Below are positions 16,842 through 25,301 of a DNA stretch of 34,097 bases, in pieces. The notes under the pieces are model-generated. The model had not been told where the DNA came from. It did no database searches and saw nothing but the letters and a program-made list of their open reading frames with translations. Numbering within the stretch: the stretch's first letter is position 1; each line of letters starts with the position of its first letter. Position numbers and translations under genes: made by a program. The DNA is from Promicromonospora iranensis (GTDB taxonomy: Bacteria > Actinomycetota > Actinomycetes > Actinomycetales > Cellulomonadaceae), in NCBI RefSeq assembly GCF_028994775.1, contig NZ_JAJQMN010000024.1:1-34097 (forward strand). Reading direction: 5' to 3'.

Positions 16842-18932
16842 ATGAACCGAGTCCGAAGGCGGAGAGTCCTAGCCGCCGCAGCACTGGCCGCACTGTCTCT
16901 CGGCGCCCTGGGCATCCTGCCGGCAGCCGCCGGCCCAGTGGGCGCCGTCCCGGCAGGAACCGACCCGGACGCCGCCGCGCAGGCGGCGCCTCGCGCCGTG
17001 ACCGGGGAGTACGCCGACCGGTTCCTGGCCATGTACGAGAAGATGCACGACCCCGCCAACGGCTACTTCTCCGCGCAGGGCATTCCCTACCACTCGGCGG
17101 AGACGCTCCTCGTGGAGGCGCCCGACTACGGTCACGAGACCACGTCGGAGGCGTACAGCTTCTGGCTGTGGTTGGAGGCGTCCTACGGCCAGATCACCGG
17201 CGACTGGGAGCCGTTCAACCACGCGTGGGAGACGCTCGAGGCGTACATGATCCCCACCACCGAGAACCAGCCGACCAACGGTGCGTACAACCCGGCGTCG
17301 CCGGCCACGTACGCCCCGGAGCACAACCATCCGAGCGCCTACCCGTCGCAGCTCGACTCCGGCGTCGACGTGGGCCAGGACCCGATCGGCGCGGAGCTTC
17401 GCCAGACCTACGGCACCAGCGAGATCTACGGCATGCACTGGCTGGCCGACGTCGACAACGTGTACGGCTTCGGCGCCGCTCCCGGCTCCTCCGAGCTGCT
17501 CGGCCCCGACTATGAGGGCACGTCGTACATCAACACGTTCCAGCGCGGCCCGCAGGAGTCGGTCTGGGAGACGATCCCGCAGCCCGCCATCGACGACTTC
17601 TCCTTCGGCGGCCCGAACGGCTACCTCGACCTGTTCACCGGCGACGCGAGCTACGCCCGCCAGTGGAAGTACACCAACGCGCCCGACGCCGACGCCCGCG
17701 CCGTCGAGGCCGTGTACTGGGCCAAGCAGTTCGCGAACGAGCAGGGAGCCGGCGGCGAGATCTCCGGCACGGTCGACAAGGCGTCGAAGATGGGCGACTA
17801 CCTGCGGTACTCGCTGTTCGACACGTACTTCAAGGAGATCGGCTGCGAGTCCACGAGCTGCACGCCCGGTTCCGGACGGAGCTCGGCGCACTACCTGCTG
17901 TCCTGGTACTACGCGTGGGGCGGCGCCCTGGACACGAGCGGCCCCTGGGCGTGGCGCATCGGCTCCTCGCACGCGCACTTCGGCTACCAGAACCCGCTGG
18001 CTGCCTACGCCCTGTCCACCGACGCCGATCTCGTCCCGGCCTCGCCGACCGCGCAGGACGACTGGTCGGCCAGCATGGACAGGCAGCTCGAGTTCTTCCA
18101 GTGGCTGCAGTCGGCAGAGGGCGGCATCGCGGGCGGTGCCACCAACAGCGTGGACGGCGCCTACGGCTCGCACCCGGCGGGCACGCCCACGTTCTACGAC
18201 ATGGTGTACGACGAGGCACCGGTCTACCACGACCCTCCGTCGAACCAGTGGTTCGGCATGCAGGGCTGGGGCGTGGAGCGGATCGCCCAGCTGTACCACC
18301 AGACGGGTGACGAGCGGGCGCAGTCCATCCTCGACAAGTGGGTGCCCTGGGTGATCGACGAGATCACCGTGACCGCCGACTCGTGGCGGGTGCCGTCCGA
18401 GCTCTCCTGGTCCGGCGCGCCGGACACCTGGAACCCCGACAGCCCCGGCGCCAACGCGGGCCTGCACGTGGACGTCACGTCGCACGGGCAGGACGTCGGC
18501 GTGGCCGGCGCCATCGCCCGCACGCTCATCTACTACGCGGCGGCGTCGGGCGACCAGGAGGCGGCCGACACCGCCAAGGCGCTGCTCGACGCGATGTGGG
18601 AGCAGAACAGCGACGAGAAGGGCATCGGCACCGTCGAGTCCCGCGCTGACTTCGGCAGGTTCGACGACGAGTACCAGCCCGGTGGCAACGGCATCTACGT
18701 CCCGGAGGGCTGGACGGGCACCTACCCGAACGGCGACCAGGCGTCCGCCGGCGTCTCATTCCTGGACATCCGGTCGTTCTACGAGGACGACCCCATGTTC
18801 CCCGAGGTCCAGGAGTATCTGGACGGCGGCGACGTCCCGCAGTTCACCTACCACCGGTTCTGGGCGCAGACCGCGGTCGCGACCGCCATGGCGGAATACG
18901 ACCGCCTCCTGGGCGCGGGAGCGGCTGAGTAG
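16842..18932 (+). CDS. Secreted GH48 cellulase (cellobiohydrolase), catalytic domain only
   Basis: 696 aa. Signal peptide about 1-36 (basic NRVRRRRVL followed by an Ala/Leu run). The rest, about 52-692, is one GH48 catalytic domain. The diagnostic block (ETLLVEAPDYGHETTSEAYS) holds E92 and E103, spaced 11 apart like Glu44 and Glu55 of Clostridium cellulolyticum Cel48F, the latter being the proton donor. Family motifs HNHPSAYPSQLD, YGMHWLADVDNVYGFG, QRGPQESVWETIPQP and QGWGVERIAQLYHQTGD are intact. GH48 enzymes processively release cellobiose from cellulose chain ends. Unlike the CBM2-bearing GH48 enzymes of Cellulomonas, no cellulose-binding or linker domain follows. It stands alone, not in a gene cluster of other cellulases. 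Confidence 0.95.
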   Translation: MNRVRRRRVLAAAALAALSLGALGILPAAAGPVGAVPAGTDPDAAAQAAPRAVTGEYADRFLAMYEKMHDPANGYFSAQGIPYHSAETLLVEAPDYGHETTSEAYSFWLWLEASYGQITGDWEPFNHAWETLEAYMIPTTENQPTNGAYNPASPATYAPEHNHPSAYPSQLDSGVDVGQDPIGAELRQTYGTSEIYGMHWLADVDNVYGFGAAPGSSELLGPDYEGTSYINTFQRGPQESVWETIPQPAIDDFSFGGPNGYLDLFTGDASYARQWKYTNAPDADARAVEAVYWAKQFANEQGAGGEISGTVDKASKMGDYLRYSLFDTYFKEIGCESTSCTPGSGRSSAHYLLSWYYAWGGALDTSGPWAWRIGSSHAHFGYQNPLAAYALSTDADLVPASPTAQDDWSASMDRQLEFFQWLQSAEGGIAGGATNSVDGAYGSHPAGTPTFYDMVYDEAPVYHDPPSNQWFGMQGWGVERIAQLYHQTGDERAQSILDKWVPWVIDEITVTADSWRVPSELSWSGAPDTWNPDSPGANAGLHVDVTSHGQDVGVAGAIARTLIYYAAASGDQEAADTAKALLDAMWEQNSDEKGIGTVESRADFGRFDDEYQPGGNGIYVPEGWTGTYPNGDQASAGVSFLDIRSFYEDDPMFPEVQEYLDGGDVPQFTYHRFWAQTAVATAMAEYDRLLGAGAAE

Positions 18933-18944
18933 CACCGAAAAGGT

Positions 18945-19008
18945 TCGCCCACCTAGCGATTCGGCCCGAAACCACCGCTGGTTTCGGGCCGAATCGCTAG
19001 GTGGGCGA
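18945..19008. terminator. 30-bp perfect hairpin, bidirectional terminator
   Basis: Arms 18945-18974 and 18979-19008 are perfect inverted copies with loop CCGC. The left arm begins TCGCCCACCTAGCGATTCGG. It starts 12 bases after the cellulase stop and ends 20 bases before the stop of the convergent gene, so it can serve both. It has no T-run. Its length and perfection exceed what termination needs, so it may also be a mobile palindrome. Confidence 0.75.
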
Positions 19009-19028
19009 CATCGGGCGTACGGCCGGGG

Positions 19029-20024
19029 TCAGACCTCCGGGACCCAGAGATCCTCGCCGTTCGCGGGCGTACCGACCGGGCCGGCACCGACGGGCACCGG
19101 CACGGGCATGGCCTCCGGCAGGTCGCCCAGGGCACGCTGCGCGACGGCACCGGACGAGAAGTTCGCGTAGCACTCGGGGCAGTACCAGTCGGGCGTCGGC
19201 ACCGGGGTGTCGAAGCCGCCGTACACGACGTCCGGCTCGAGCTTCGGGTTGTCGTGGATGGCCTGGCCCCACACGATGCGCTTGGTGGCGCCGCGCTGAC
19301 CACACGACGGGCACGACGGGCGCATCTGCGCGCGCTGCGTGAGCACCGGGTGCGGGTGCAGCAGCGCGTGGCAGGGTGCGCACACCAGGAAGGTCTGCTC
19401 GATGAGCTCGCCGAGGGGGCGCTCCCCCGTCTGGCCGGTGTGGGCGCCGTCGTCGTGCGGGCGCAGCTGCATGACGTCGACGAACCGCTCGCACGAGGCG
19501 CAGCGCTCCTCGCGGCGCAGGTCGGTGCCCGCCACCTGCTTGTGCCCGAGCAGACGCAGGACGTGCAGGTTCGGCGACAGCTCGTCGTTCTCGCAGTTGC
19601 CCGCGTCGAGCGTGCCGGTGGCGCCGTGCTTGTACTGGTGGGCGATGCCGTCGAGCACCAGGCGGGCGTGCTCCTGCGGGAGCCAGCCGGACGACCGGGC
19701 GTACGCCGCGGCGCCGTTGAAGAGGTCGTCCCAGACGACGGGCTTGTCCGGGCCGAACACCTCGTCGCTGACCCAGTCCTCACCCTGGCTGGTGCCCATG
19801 AGCTCCACCGCGGCCACGATGCCCGGCTCGGAGCCCACGACGGTGACGACGACGTCGCCGCGCTGCGGGCCGTCCGCGCCGCCAGGCAGACGGTGCTCGT
19901 GGCTGCGGCTCGCGATCGCGACCGCCTCGCCCAGCCAGTCCTCGGACCAGTTGAGGTAGACGGACGGAACGAGCCACGCCGGAAGGGACGAAACGTTGGG
20001 AAGCATGTCGGGTTCGCTGGTCAC
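19029..20024 (-). CDS. Multi-zinc-knuckle protein with HNH-like module, function unknown
   Basis: 331 aa from the GTG at 20024, placed by a -10 box six bases upstream. I do not recognise a named family. Residues 1-160 have no motif apart from acidic and aromatic patches. Then come four CxxC knuckles: C175/C178 (ERCASCERF), C215/C218 with H219 and H223 (LVCAPCHALLHPH), C238/C241 (PSCPSCGQRG) and C282/C285 (WYCPECYANF). The first two, with the terminal CHxxxH, resemble an HNH nuclease zinc frame, but the central catalytic HH/DH pair is not clear (only LRPHDDG). The last two look like zinc ribbons. No signal peptide, so cytosolic. Monocistronic. Confidence 0.75.
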   Translation of the reverse strand: MTSEPDMLPNVSSLPAWLVPSVYLNWSEDWLGEAVAIASRSHEHRLPGGADGPQRGDVVVTVVGSEPGIVAAVELMGTSQGEDWVSDEVFGPDKPVVWDDLFNGAAAYARSSGWLPQEHARLVLDGIAHQYKHGATGTLDAGNCENDELSPNLHVLRLLGHKQVAGTDLRREERCASCERFVDVMQLRPHDDGAHTGQTGERPLGELIEQTFLVCAPCHALLHPHPVLTQRAQMRPSCPSCGQRGATKRIVWGQAIHDNPKLEPDVVYGGFDTPVPTPDWYCPECYANFSSGAVAQRALGDLPEAMPVPVPVGAGPVGTPANGEDLWVPEV

Positions 20025-20036
20025 GCGGGGAGAATA
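20022..20036 (-). promoter_or_regulatory. -10 box of a leaderless promoter
   Basis: TATTCT (20036-20031 on the minus strand) then six bases (CCCCGC) then the GTG at 20024. There is no Shine-Dalgarno. Confidence 0.55.
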
Positions 20037-20087
20037 GCGCAGAGCGCTGACTTTGTTATGACACGCCTGGTACGCGGCTTTCGAGAC

Positions 20088-20891
20088 TTACCGGAACTCG
20101 ACCACGACCTGGTCGTATCCCGACGAGGACAACATCACCTCAAGGGTCTTGGCCGTGTTCGCTCGGGCGCGTTCGTCCAGGTCGGAGCCGTCGGCCGCGG
20201 CCGCGATCTGGTCCTGCGCCGCGGCGAGCGCCTCCTGGCGGGCGTCGGTGTCGGTGTCGAAGAAGTCACCCACCCGGTCCACCAGTCCACGGTCCTCCGT
20301 CAGCGCGCGGCTGGTGTCGAGGTCGATGCGCGGCTCGGCGAGCTTCGGCTCCGGGAGCGTGACCGACACCGTCCTGCCGTCGTCCGAGATCTCGATGTCG
20401 TCCTCCGTCAGGCCCGCGAAGTCCACGTACGCCTCGACGGAGCCGTTCACGACGAGGACCATGCGCTCCCCCGCGACCCAGCCGGGCACGTACTTCACGT
20501 CGCGTTCCAGGTCGACGAGGACCTCGTACTCCGCCTCGCTCGCCACGAACCGTGCAAGGTCCCTCATGCTGAGCAGGACCGGGTGCTCGGACCGGTCGAC
20601 CTCACTCGTGGTGAACGGGTTGAGCCCGTCCACCAGCACCTGCCAGAACGCGGCGCGAAAGTCGTCGCGCAGCGCGGACAGCACACTGAAGACCAGCACG
20701 GCGGCCAGCGTCAGGGCGACGAGGAACCCGATGACACCCGCGAGCCAGGCCGGCATGCGCCGCCGTGGTGCGGCCCGCTCCGGGCCGAGACCGTCCGCGT
20801 CCCCGCCTCGGCCCGACGGCGGTCCCACTGCGCGGGTCTGCGTGCTCACGTCCTCGGTATCAGCGGCGGTGTCAGCTTCGGTGCCGGTCAT
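20088..20891 (-). CDS. DUF4230 membrane-anchored protein
   Basis: 267 aa from the ATG at 20891, preferred over the ATG at 20924 because AGAGGGG lies eight bases upstream and the longer start would fall inside a palindromic operator. A hydrophilic tail of about 45 residues precedes one membrane segment (about 48-73, MPAWLAGVIGFLVALTLAAV). The outside domain (about 85-265) has the DUF4230 pattern: hydrophobic start, VKYVPGWVAGERMVLVVNG, VEAYVDFAGLTEDDIEI, VSVTLPEPKL. The family has no established function; members are bitopic envelope proteins. No coupled neighbour. Confidence 0.8.
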   Translation of the reverse strand: MTGTEADTAADTEDVSTQTRAVGPPSGRGGDADGLGPERAAPRRRMPAWLAGVIGFLVALTLAAVLVFSVLSALRDDFRAAFWQVLVDGLNPFTTSEVDRSEHPVLLSMRDLARFVASEAEYEVLVDLERDVKYVPGWVAGERMVLVVNGSVEAYVDFAGLTEDDIEISDDGRTVSVTLPEPKLAEPRIDLDTSRALTEDRGLVDRVGDFFDTDTDARQEALAAAQDQIAAAADGSDLDERARANTAKTLEVMLSSSGYDQVVVEFR

Positions 20892-20908
20892 CGCAGCATC
20901 CCCTCTGG

Positions 20909-20944
20909 GAGATATGTCCGACATATCTCGTGCTGCCCACGCTA
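20909..20944 (-). promoter_or_regulatory. Promoter and perfect palindromic operator of the DUF4230 gene
   Basis: A -10 TAGCGT (20944-20939) is followed by a perfect 21-base palindrome, GAGATATGTC-C-GACATATCTC (20929-20909). It would begin a few bases after the expected transcription start. AT-rich perfect palindromes of this kind in high-GC actinobacteria are typical of PadR- or MarR-type repressor sites. No candidate repressor gene is nearby. Confidence 0.6.
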
Positions 20945-21022
20945 GCGGTGGTCGCTGACACTCGCGCGCCCGGGCAGACCGGACGGTTGCGGGGCCGTGG
21001 CGACAGGATCGGTCGATCGCCT

Positions 21023-21052
21023 CGAGATCGGTCCGTCGACGGACCGATCTCG
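21023..21052. repeat. 30-bp perfect palindrome with GACCGATCTC core
   Basis: CGAGATCGGTCCGTC and its exact reverse complement meet without a loop. It contains GAGATCGGTC (21024-21033) and GACCGATCTC (21042-21051), the same ten-base core as the repeats at 10009-10085. It lies between the Nudix gene and the DUF4230 gene, both minus strand. Confidence 0.85.
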
Positions 21053-21070
21053 AAACAACCGACCGAAGCC

Positions 21071-21104
21071 GACGAGGTCGGTCGACCGTCCGACCGAGCT
21101 CGTC
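21071..21104. repeat. Imperfect 34-bp palindrome beside the GACCGATCTC element
   Basis: Left half GACGAGGTCGGTCGACC pairs with the right half with three mismatches out of 17. It resembles the adjacent perfect palindrome (shared TCGGTC/GACCGA) and ends 28 bases after the Nudix stop, so it may act as that operon's terminator. Confidence 0.6.
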
Positions 21105-21131
21105 GGCCGAGCCCGCGCCCGGCCCCGCGCG

Positions 21132-21764
21132 TCAGTTCTTGCGGTACTCCCACGGGCTGTCCACGGGGCGCAGCGTCTCCCAGTCCGAAGCCCGCCCGAT
21201 GGCCGCCGCGAGCACGCCCGCGATGGTGGCCGCGTTGTGCAGCTTGCCTGCGAGCGCGAGCGCGGCGGCCTCCTCCAGCGGCACGGGAACCACCACCATG
21301 TCGGCCTCCTCGGCCTCACGGGTGTGCAGCTCGTCGTCGGGTACCGGGGTGAGGTCGCGCGCCAGGTAGACGCGCACCGCCTCGTTGCTCCCGCCCGGTG
21401 TGGGCAGCAGGTCGAGGAGCACGTCCCAGGTACCGGCGGTCATGTCCGCCTCCTCGGCCAGCTCACGAGCGGCCGCGACGTGCGGGTCCTCACCGTCCAG
21501 GTCGAGCAGGCCGGCGGGCGCCTCCCAGAGGAAGGCGCCGACCGGGTGCCGGTACTGGCGCAGGAGGAGCACGTCGCCGTCGTCGTTCAGCGCGACCACG
21601 ACCACCGCACCCGGGTGGTCCACGTACTCCCGGCGGACGATGCCGCCGGCCTCGCCCAGGTCGACCTCGTCGGAGACCATGTCGACCACGAAGCCCTGGA
21701 ACGGGACGTCGAGCCGCCGCGCGGGGCGCGGGTCGATGACGTCCGTGACCTCCTCGACGCTCAT
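21132..21764 (-). CDS. Nudix hydrolase, ADP-ribose pyrophosphatase-like
   Basis: 210 aa. The Nudix box reads GLLDLDGEDPHVAAA-RELAEEAD (G85, E92, R100, E101, E104, E105). It has the one-residue-longer spacing that I recall for the M. tuberculosis enzyme Rv1700. The usual LRQYRHPVG and EAPAG blocks (68-85) upstream of the box, and PTPGGSNE downstream, are those of ADP-ribose pyrophosphatases, which split ADP-ribose to AMP and ribose-5-phosphate. ATG at 21764 overlaps the pyrG stop (TGATG), so it is coupled to pyrG. Confidence 0.92.
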   Translation of the reverse strand: MSVEEVTDVIDPRPARRLDVPFQGFVVDMVSDEVDLGEAGGIVRREYVDHPGAVVVVALNDDGDVLLLRQYRHPVGAFLWEAPAGLLDLDGEDPHVAAARELAEEADMTAGTWDVLLDLLPTPGGSNEAVRVYLARDLTPVPDDELHTREAEEADMVVVPVPLEEAAALALAGKLHNAATIAGVLAAAIGRASDWETLRPVDSPWEYRKN

Positions 21765-23437
21765 CAGGCCCGCTTCTCGAGCGCCGCGGCGATCAGGCCG
21801 GAGAACAGCGGGTGCGCCCGGGTGGGGCGCGACTTGAACTCGGGGTGCGCCTGCGTGGACACGTAGTACGGGTGCAGGTCGGCCCGGAGCTCGACGAACT
21901 CCACGAGCGACGAGTCCGGCGACGTGCCGGAGATCAGCAGGCCCGCCTCCTCCAGCTCGCCGCGGTAGGCGTTGTTGACCTCGTAGCGGTGCCGGTGCCG
22001 CTCGGACACCTTCTCGCTGCCGTAGGCCTTGGCCACCACGGAGCCGGCGGTGAGCTGAGCCTCGTAGGCGCCGAGACGCATGGTGCCGCCCATGTCGCCC
22101 TCACCCTCGACGATCGCCTTCTGCTCGGCCATGGTCGCCACGACGGGGTGGCTGCTCGTGGGGTGGAACTCGGTGGACGACGCGTCCGCCCAGCCCAGCA
22201 CGTTGCGCGCGTACTCGATGACCATCGACTGCAGGCCCAGGCAGATGCCGAGGGTCGGCACGAGGTTCTCGCGTGCCCAGCGCAGCGCGCCCACCTTGCC
22301 GTCGATGCCACGCACGCCGAAGCCGCCCGGCACGAGGATCGCGTCGACGCCCTCGAGGGAAGCCTGCGCGCCCTCCGGCGTCTGGCAGTCGTCGGCGGCG
22401 ACCCAGCGGATCGCGACCTTCGCGTCGTTCGCGAAGCCGCCGGCCCGCAGCGCCTCCGTCACGGACAGGTACGCGTCGGGCAGGTCGATGTACTTGCCGA
22501 CCAGCGCGACCTCGACGTTGTGCTCGGGCTCGTGCACGCGCTCCAGGAGGCGGCTCCAGCCGTCCCAGTCCACGTCGTGGAAGGGCATGCCGAGGCGGCG
22601 CACCACGTAGGCGTCCAGACCCTCGGAGTGGATGACCCGCGGGATGTCGTAGATGGACGGGGCGTCGGCGCAGTTGATGACTGCCTCGTTGTCGACGTCG
22701 CACATGAGCGCGATCTTGCGCTTGATGCTGTCGGGCACCACCCGGTCGGAGCGCAGCACGATCGCGTCCGGCTGGATGCCGACCGTCCGCAGCGCGGCCA
22801 CGGAGTGCTGCGTCGGCTTGGTCTTGAGCTCACCCGACGGGCCGATGTACGGCACCAGCGACACGTGCAGGAAGAACACGTTGTCGCGCCCGAGCTCGTG
22901 CCGCACCTGGCGCGCGGACTCGAGGAACGGCTGGGACTCGATGTCGCCGACGGTTCCGCCGATCTCGGTGATGATCACGTCGACGGCGTCGGAGGCCTGC
23001 TCCCGCATCCGGAACTTGATCTCGTCGGTGATGTGCGGGATGACCTGCACGGTGTCGCCGAGGTACTCGCCGCGTCGCTCCTTGGCGATGACGCGGGAGT
23101 AGACCTGGCCGGTCGTCACGTTGGACGAGGCCGGGAGCTCGATGTCGAGGAACCGCTCGTAGTGCCCGATGTCCAGGTCGGTCTCGGCGCCGTCTTCGGT
23201 GACGAAGACCTCACCGTGCTGGAACGGGTTCATGGTGCCGGGATCCACGTTGAGGTAGGGATCCAGCTTCTGCATGGTGACGCTGAGGCCACGCGATCGC
23301 AGAAGACGGCCGAGTGACGACGCCGTCAGCCCCTTGCCGAGAGAGGACGCCACACCACCGGTGACGAAGATGTGCTTGGTCGGCGTGGAGGCGCCGGACC
23401 GCTGACGGGACTGGAGACTGTTTCGGTGTTCGACCAC
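21764..23437 (-). CDS. pyrG: CTP synthase
   Basis: 557 aa from the GTG at 23437. It aminates UTP to CTP using ATP and glutamine. The amidoligase domain starts at residue 20 ([22 protein letters not shown]-loop 27-36) and continues through [20 protein letters not shown] and [16 protein letters not shown]. The class I glutaminase domain has PGGFGVRG, the catalytic Cys in TLGICLGLQ, and the His/Glu of [10 protein letters not shown] near the end. All key residues are intact. It is separated by 127 bases from the MurJ-like gene and has its own promoter, with the Nudix gene coupled downstream. Confidence 0.97.
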   Translation of the reverse strand: MVEHRNSLQSRQRSGASTPTKHIFVTGGVASSLGKGLTASSLGRLLRSRGLSVTMQKLDPYLNVDPGTMNPFQHGEVFVTEDGAETDLDIGHYERFLDIELPASSNVTTGQVYSRVIAKERRGEYLGDTVQVIPHITDEIKFRMREQASDAVDVIITEIGGTVGDIESQPFLESARQVRHELGRDNVFFLHVSLVPYIGPSGELKTKPTQHSVAALRTVGIQPDAIVLRSDRVVPDSIKRKIALMCDVDNEAVINCADAPSIYDIPRVIHSEGLDAYVVRRLGMPFHDVDWDGWSRLLERVHEPEHNVEVALVGKYIDLPDAYLSVTEALRAGGFANDAKVAIRWVAADDCQTPEGAQASLEGVDAILVPGGFGVRGIDGKVGALRWARENLVPTLGICLGLQSMVIEYARNVLGWADASSTEFHPTSSHPVVATMAEQKAIVEGEGDMGGTMRLGAYEAQLTAGSVVAKAYGSEKVSERHRHRYEVNNAYRGELEEAGLLISGTSPDSSLVEFVELRADLHPYYVSTQAHPEFKSRPTRAHPLFSGLIAAALEKRA

Positions 23438-23451
23438 GGAACTCCATCCTA
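23435..23451 (-). promoter_or_regulatory. -10 box for pyrG, probably leaderless
   Basis: TAGGAT (23451-23446), the optimal actinobacterial -10, is eight bases ahead of the GTG at 23437. That spacing leaves little or no 5' leader. No good -35 was found. Confidence 0.55.
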
Positions 23452-23564
23452 TCCGAGGTACAGCGTGCTGGTGGTGTAAGAACCAGCACACGCGCTCATC
23501 ACTCGGGGATTGTCGGTTTGTTCCGATCGAGTCTGCCCCTGGCGGGCCGGTCGCGCGCGCTAAG

Positions 23565-25301
23565 TCACGCCTTTCGGGAGAACTTCCTCCGCAGCCCGCC
23601 CAGCCGCGGTCCGACGGCGGAGCGCAGGTCACGGTCGAGCAGCACGGCGATCACGAGCGTGACGAACGCAGCCAGCAGACCCACGACCAGGCCGAGGCCC
23701 AGCTCGACGGCGAACTCGCTGCCGTCGAACGCCACCTCGGTCCGGGGTGAGAACTCGGACCAGCTGAACGGGAACTTCTGCTGGCTCATCGAGGCGGGCA
23801 CCAGCCACCCGACGGTGGCTCCCGCGCCCGAGGCCACCACGAGCACCAGGAGGGCCCGCCAGACGCCGTCCAGCGCGTCCGGGCCCAGGTGCCTGCGCAC
23901 GGCCAGGAGCAGGCCCAGCCCGGCCACGATCATCCCGGCGGTGCCGACGGCCCCCAGGACCGCCATGACGTCGACCCGCAGCGCGTAGTCCATGCAGCCC
24001 GGCCCGGTGCAGTCCGGCGACCGGCCCGCGAACAGCAGCGGGACCAGGGCCGCGCCGACCGCGGACACCCCCCACCCGCTCGCGGTGGCGATGACGGCCG
24101 CTCGGCCGTGGTCGACGGCGTACAACGCCCTTGACAGGTGCAGGATCAGCGCGAACCCGATGAGCCCCGGCGCCAGGAAGACTAGTCCGACGGCCAGGCC
24201 GGGGGCGTCCCCGCGCACGATGAGGTCGAAGACCCGCTCGACGAACGGCGCGGCGGCCATCAGGGCGGCCATGCCGGCGGCCGTCACGAGGAGCAGGCTG
24301 CGCGTGGTGCGCGCCACGAGGGCGCGCAGCTCGTCGAGCCGCCCCGCCGACGCGTGCTCCGCGAAGTGCGGGAACGCACTGGTCGCGATCGGGAACGCGA
24401 GGACCGCGTACGGGAGCAGGTAGACCTGCTGGGCGTACAGGTAGACCGACAGGGTGCCGTCGCCACCAGCGGCGTTGGCCGCGCGCAGCGTCAGGAAGAC
24501 GGACAGCTGCTGGACCACCAGGGCGCCCACGCCCGCGAACGCCAGACGCGCCGCGCGGGGGCCCTCCCCCGACGGGAACCGCAGCGTGGGCCGGAGCCGC
24601 AGCCCGGTGCGCCGCACGGGCACGACGAGCGGCAGGGCGAGGAACAGGACGCCCGCGGTGGTGCCCCACGCCAGCCACACCAGCGCCCGCCCGGACAGCG
24701 CGGCGACGTCCTGCTGGTCGCCGTTGGCCAGCGCGCCGAAGACCGCGTAGACCACGATCACGACGAGGCTGGAGACCAGCGGCGCGAAGGCTGGCCAGAA
24801 GAACCGTTTGTGCGCCTGCAGGATGCCACCGAGCACGACGGCCAGGCCGTACAGCGGCACCTGCACCGCGAACACCCGTAGGAAGGCCGTGGCGACGTCC
24901 ACGTGCACGGGGTCGGTCAGTCCGGTCAGCCCGATGATCGGGCGCGCCAGGAGGGCCATGAGCCCGGCCAGCGGCACGAGCACCACGAGCGTCCAGCCCA
25001 GCAGGGCCGAGGCGATCTTCGACGCCTGCTCCTTCGAGGCGTCCGTCCCGTCGGACGTGAACGCGGCCCGGCTCAGCGGCCCGGCCAGCAGCGGCACGAC
25101 GGCGCCGGCGAGCGCACCGCCCGCCGCCACCTCGAACAGCAGGTTGGGCAGCTGGTTGGCGGAGTTGAAGACCGTGCCGACGCCGTCGGACCCGAGCCAT
25201 GCACCCTGCGCGAACCAGCGGCCGAAGCCGACGATGCGGCTGGCGAGGGTGACGACAGTGACGAGCAGAGCGGCGCTCGCCAGGGTTCTGACGCGGCTCA
25301 C
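23565..25301 (-). CDS. MurJ/MviN-like lipid II flippase family protein
   Basis: 578 aa with about 13-14 hydrophobic segments, MOP exporter superfamily. The N-terminal signature is clear: [20 protein letters not shown], then [20 protein letters not shown], as in MurJ proteins that move undecaprenyl-linked cell-wall precursors across the membrane. A short extracytoplasmic loop holds a C-x4-C pair ([14 protein letters not shown]). GTG at 25301 overlaps the stop of the MraY-like gene as GTGA, so the two are coupled. Actinobacteria usually have another MurJ elsewhere, so this may be a second, specialised flippase. Confidence 0.88.
   Translation of the reverse strand: MSRVRTLASAALLVTVVTLASRIVGFGRWFAQGAWLGSDGVGTVFNSANQLPNLLFEVAAGGALAGAVVPLLAGPLSRAAFTSDGTDASKEQASKIASALLGWTLVVLVPLAGLMALLARPIIGLTGLTDPVHVDVATAFLRVFAVQVPLYGLAVVLGGILQAHKRFFWPAFAPLVSSLVVIVVYAVFGALANGDQQDVAALSGRALVWLAWGTTAGVLFLALPLVVPVRRTGLRLRPTLRFPSGEGPRAARLAFAGVGALVVQQLSVFLTLRAANAAGGDGTLSVYLYAQQVYLLPYAVLAFPIATSAFPHFAEHASAGRLDELRALVARTTRSLLLVTAAGMAALMAAAPFVERVFDLIVRGDAPGLAVGLVFLAPGLIGFALILHLSRALYAVDHGRAAVIATASGWGVSAVGAALVPLLFAGRSPDCTGPGCMDYALRVDVMAVLGAVGTAGMIVAGLGLLLAVRRHLGPDALDGVWRALLVLVVASGAGATVGWLVPASMSQQKFPFSWSEFSPRTEVAFDGSEFAVELGLGLVVGLLAAFVTLVIAVLLDRDLRSAVGPRLGGLRRKFSRKA

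Noticed and set aside
20925-21131. Riboswitch or attenuator upstream of the DUF4230 gene
   Set aside because: The palindromes there are shared with another intergenic region and lie upstream of the predicted transcription start.
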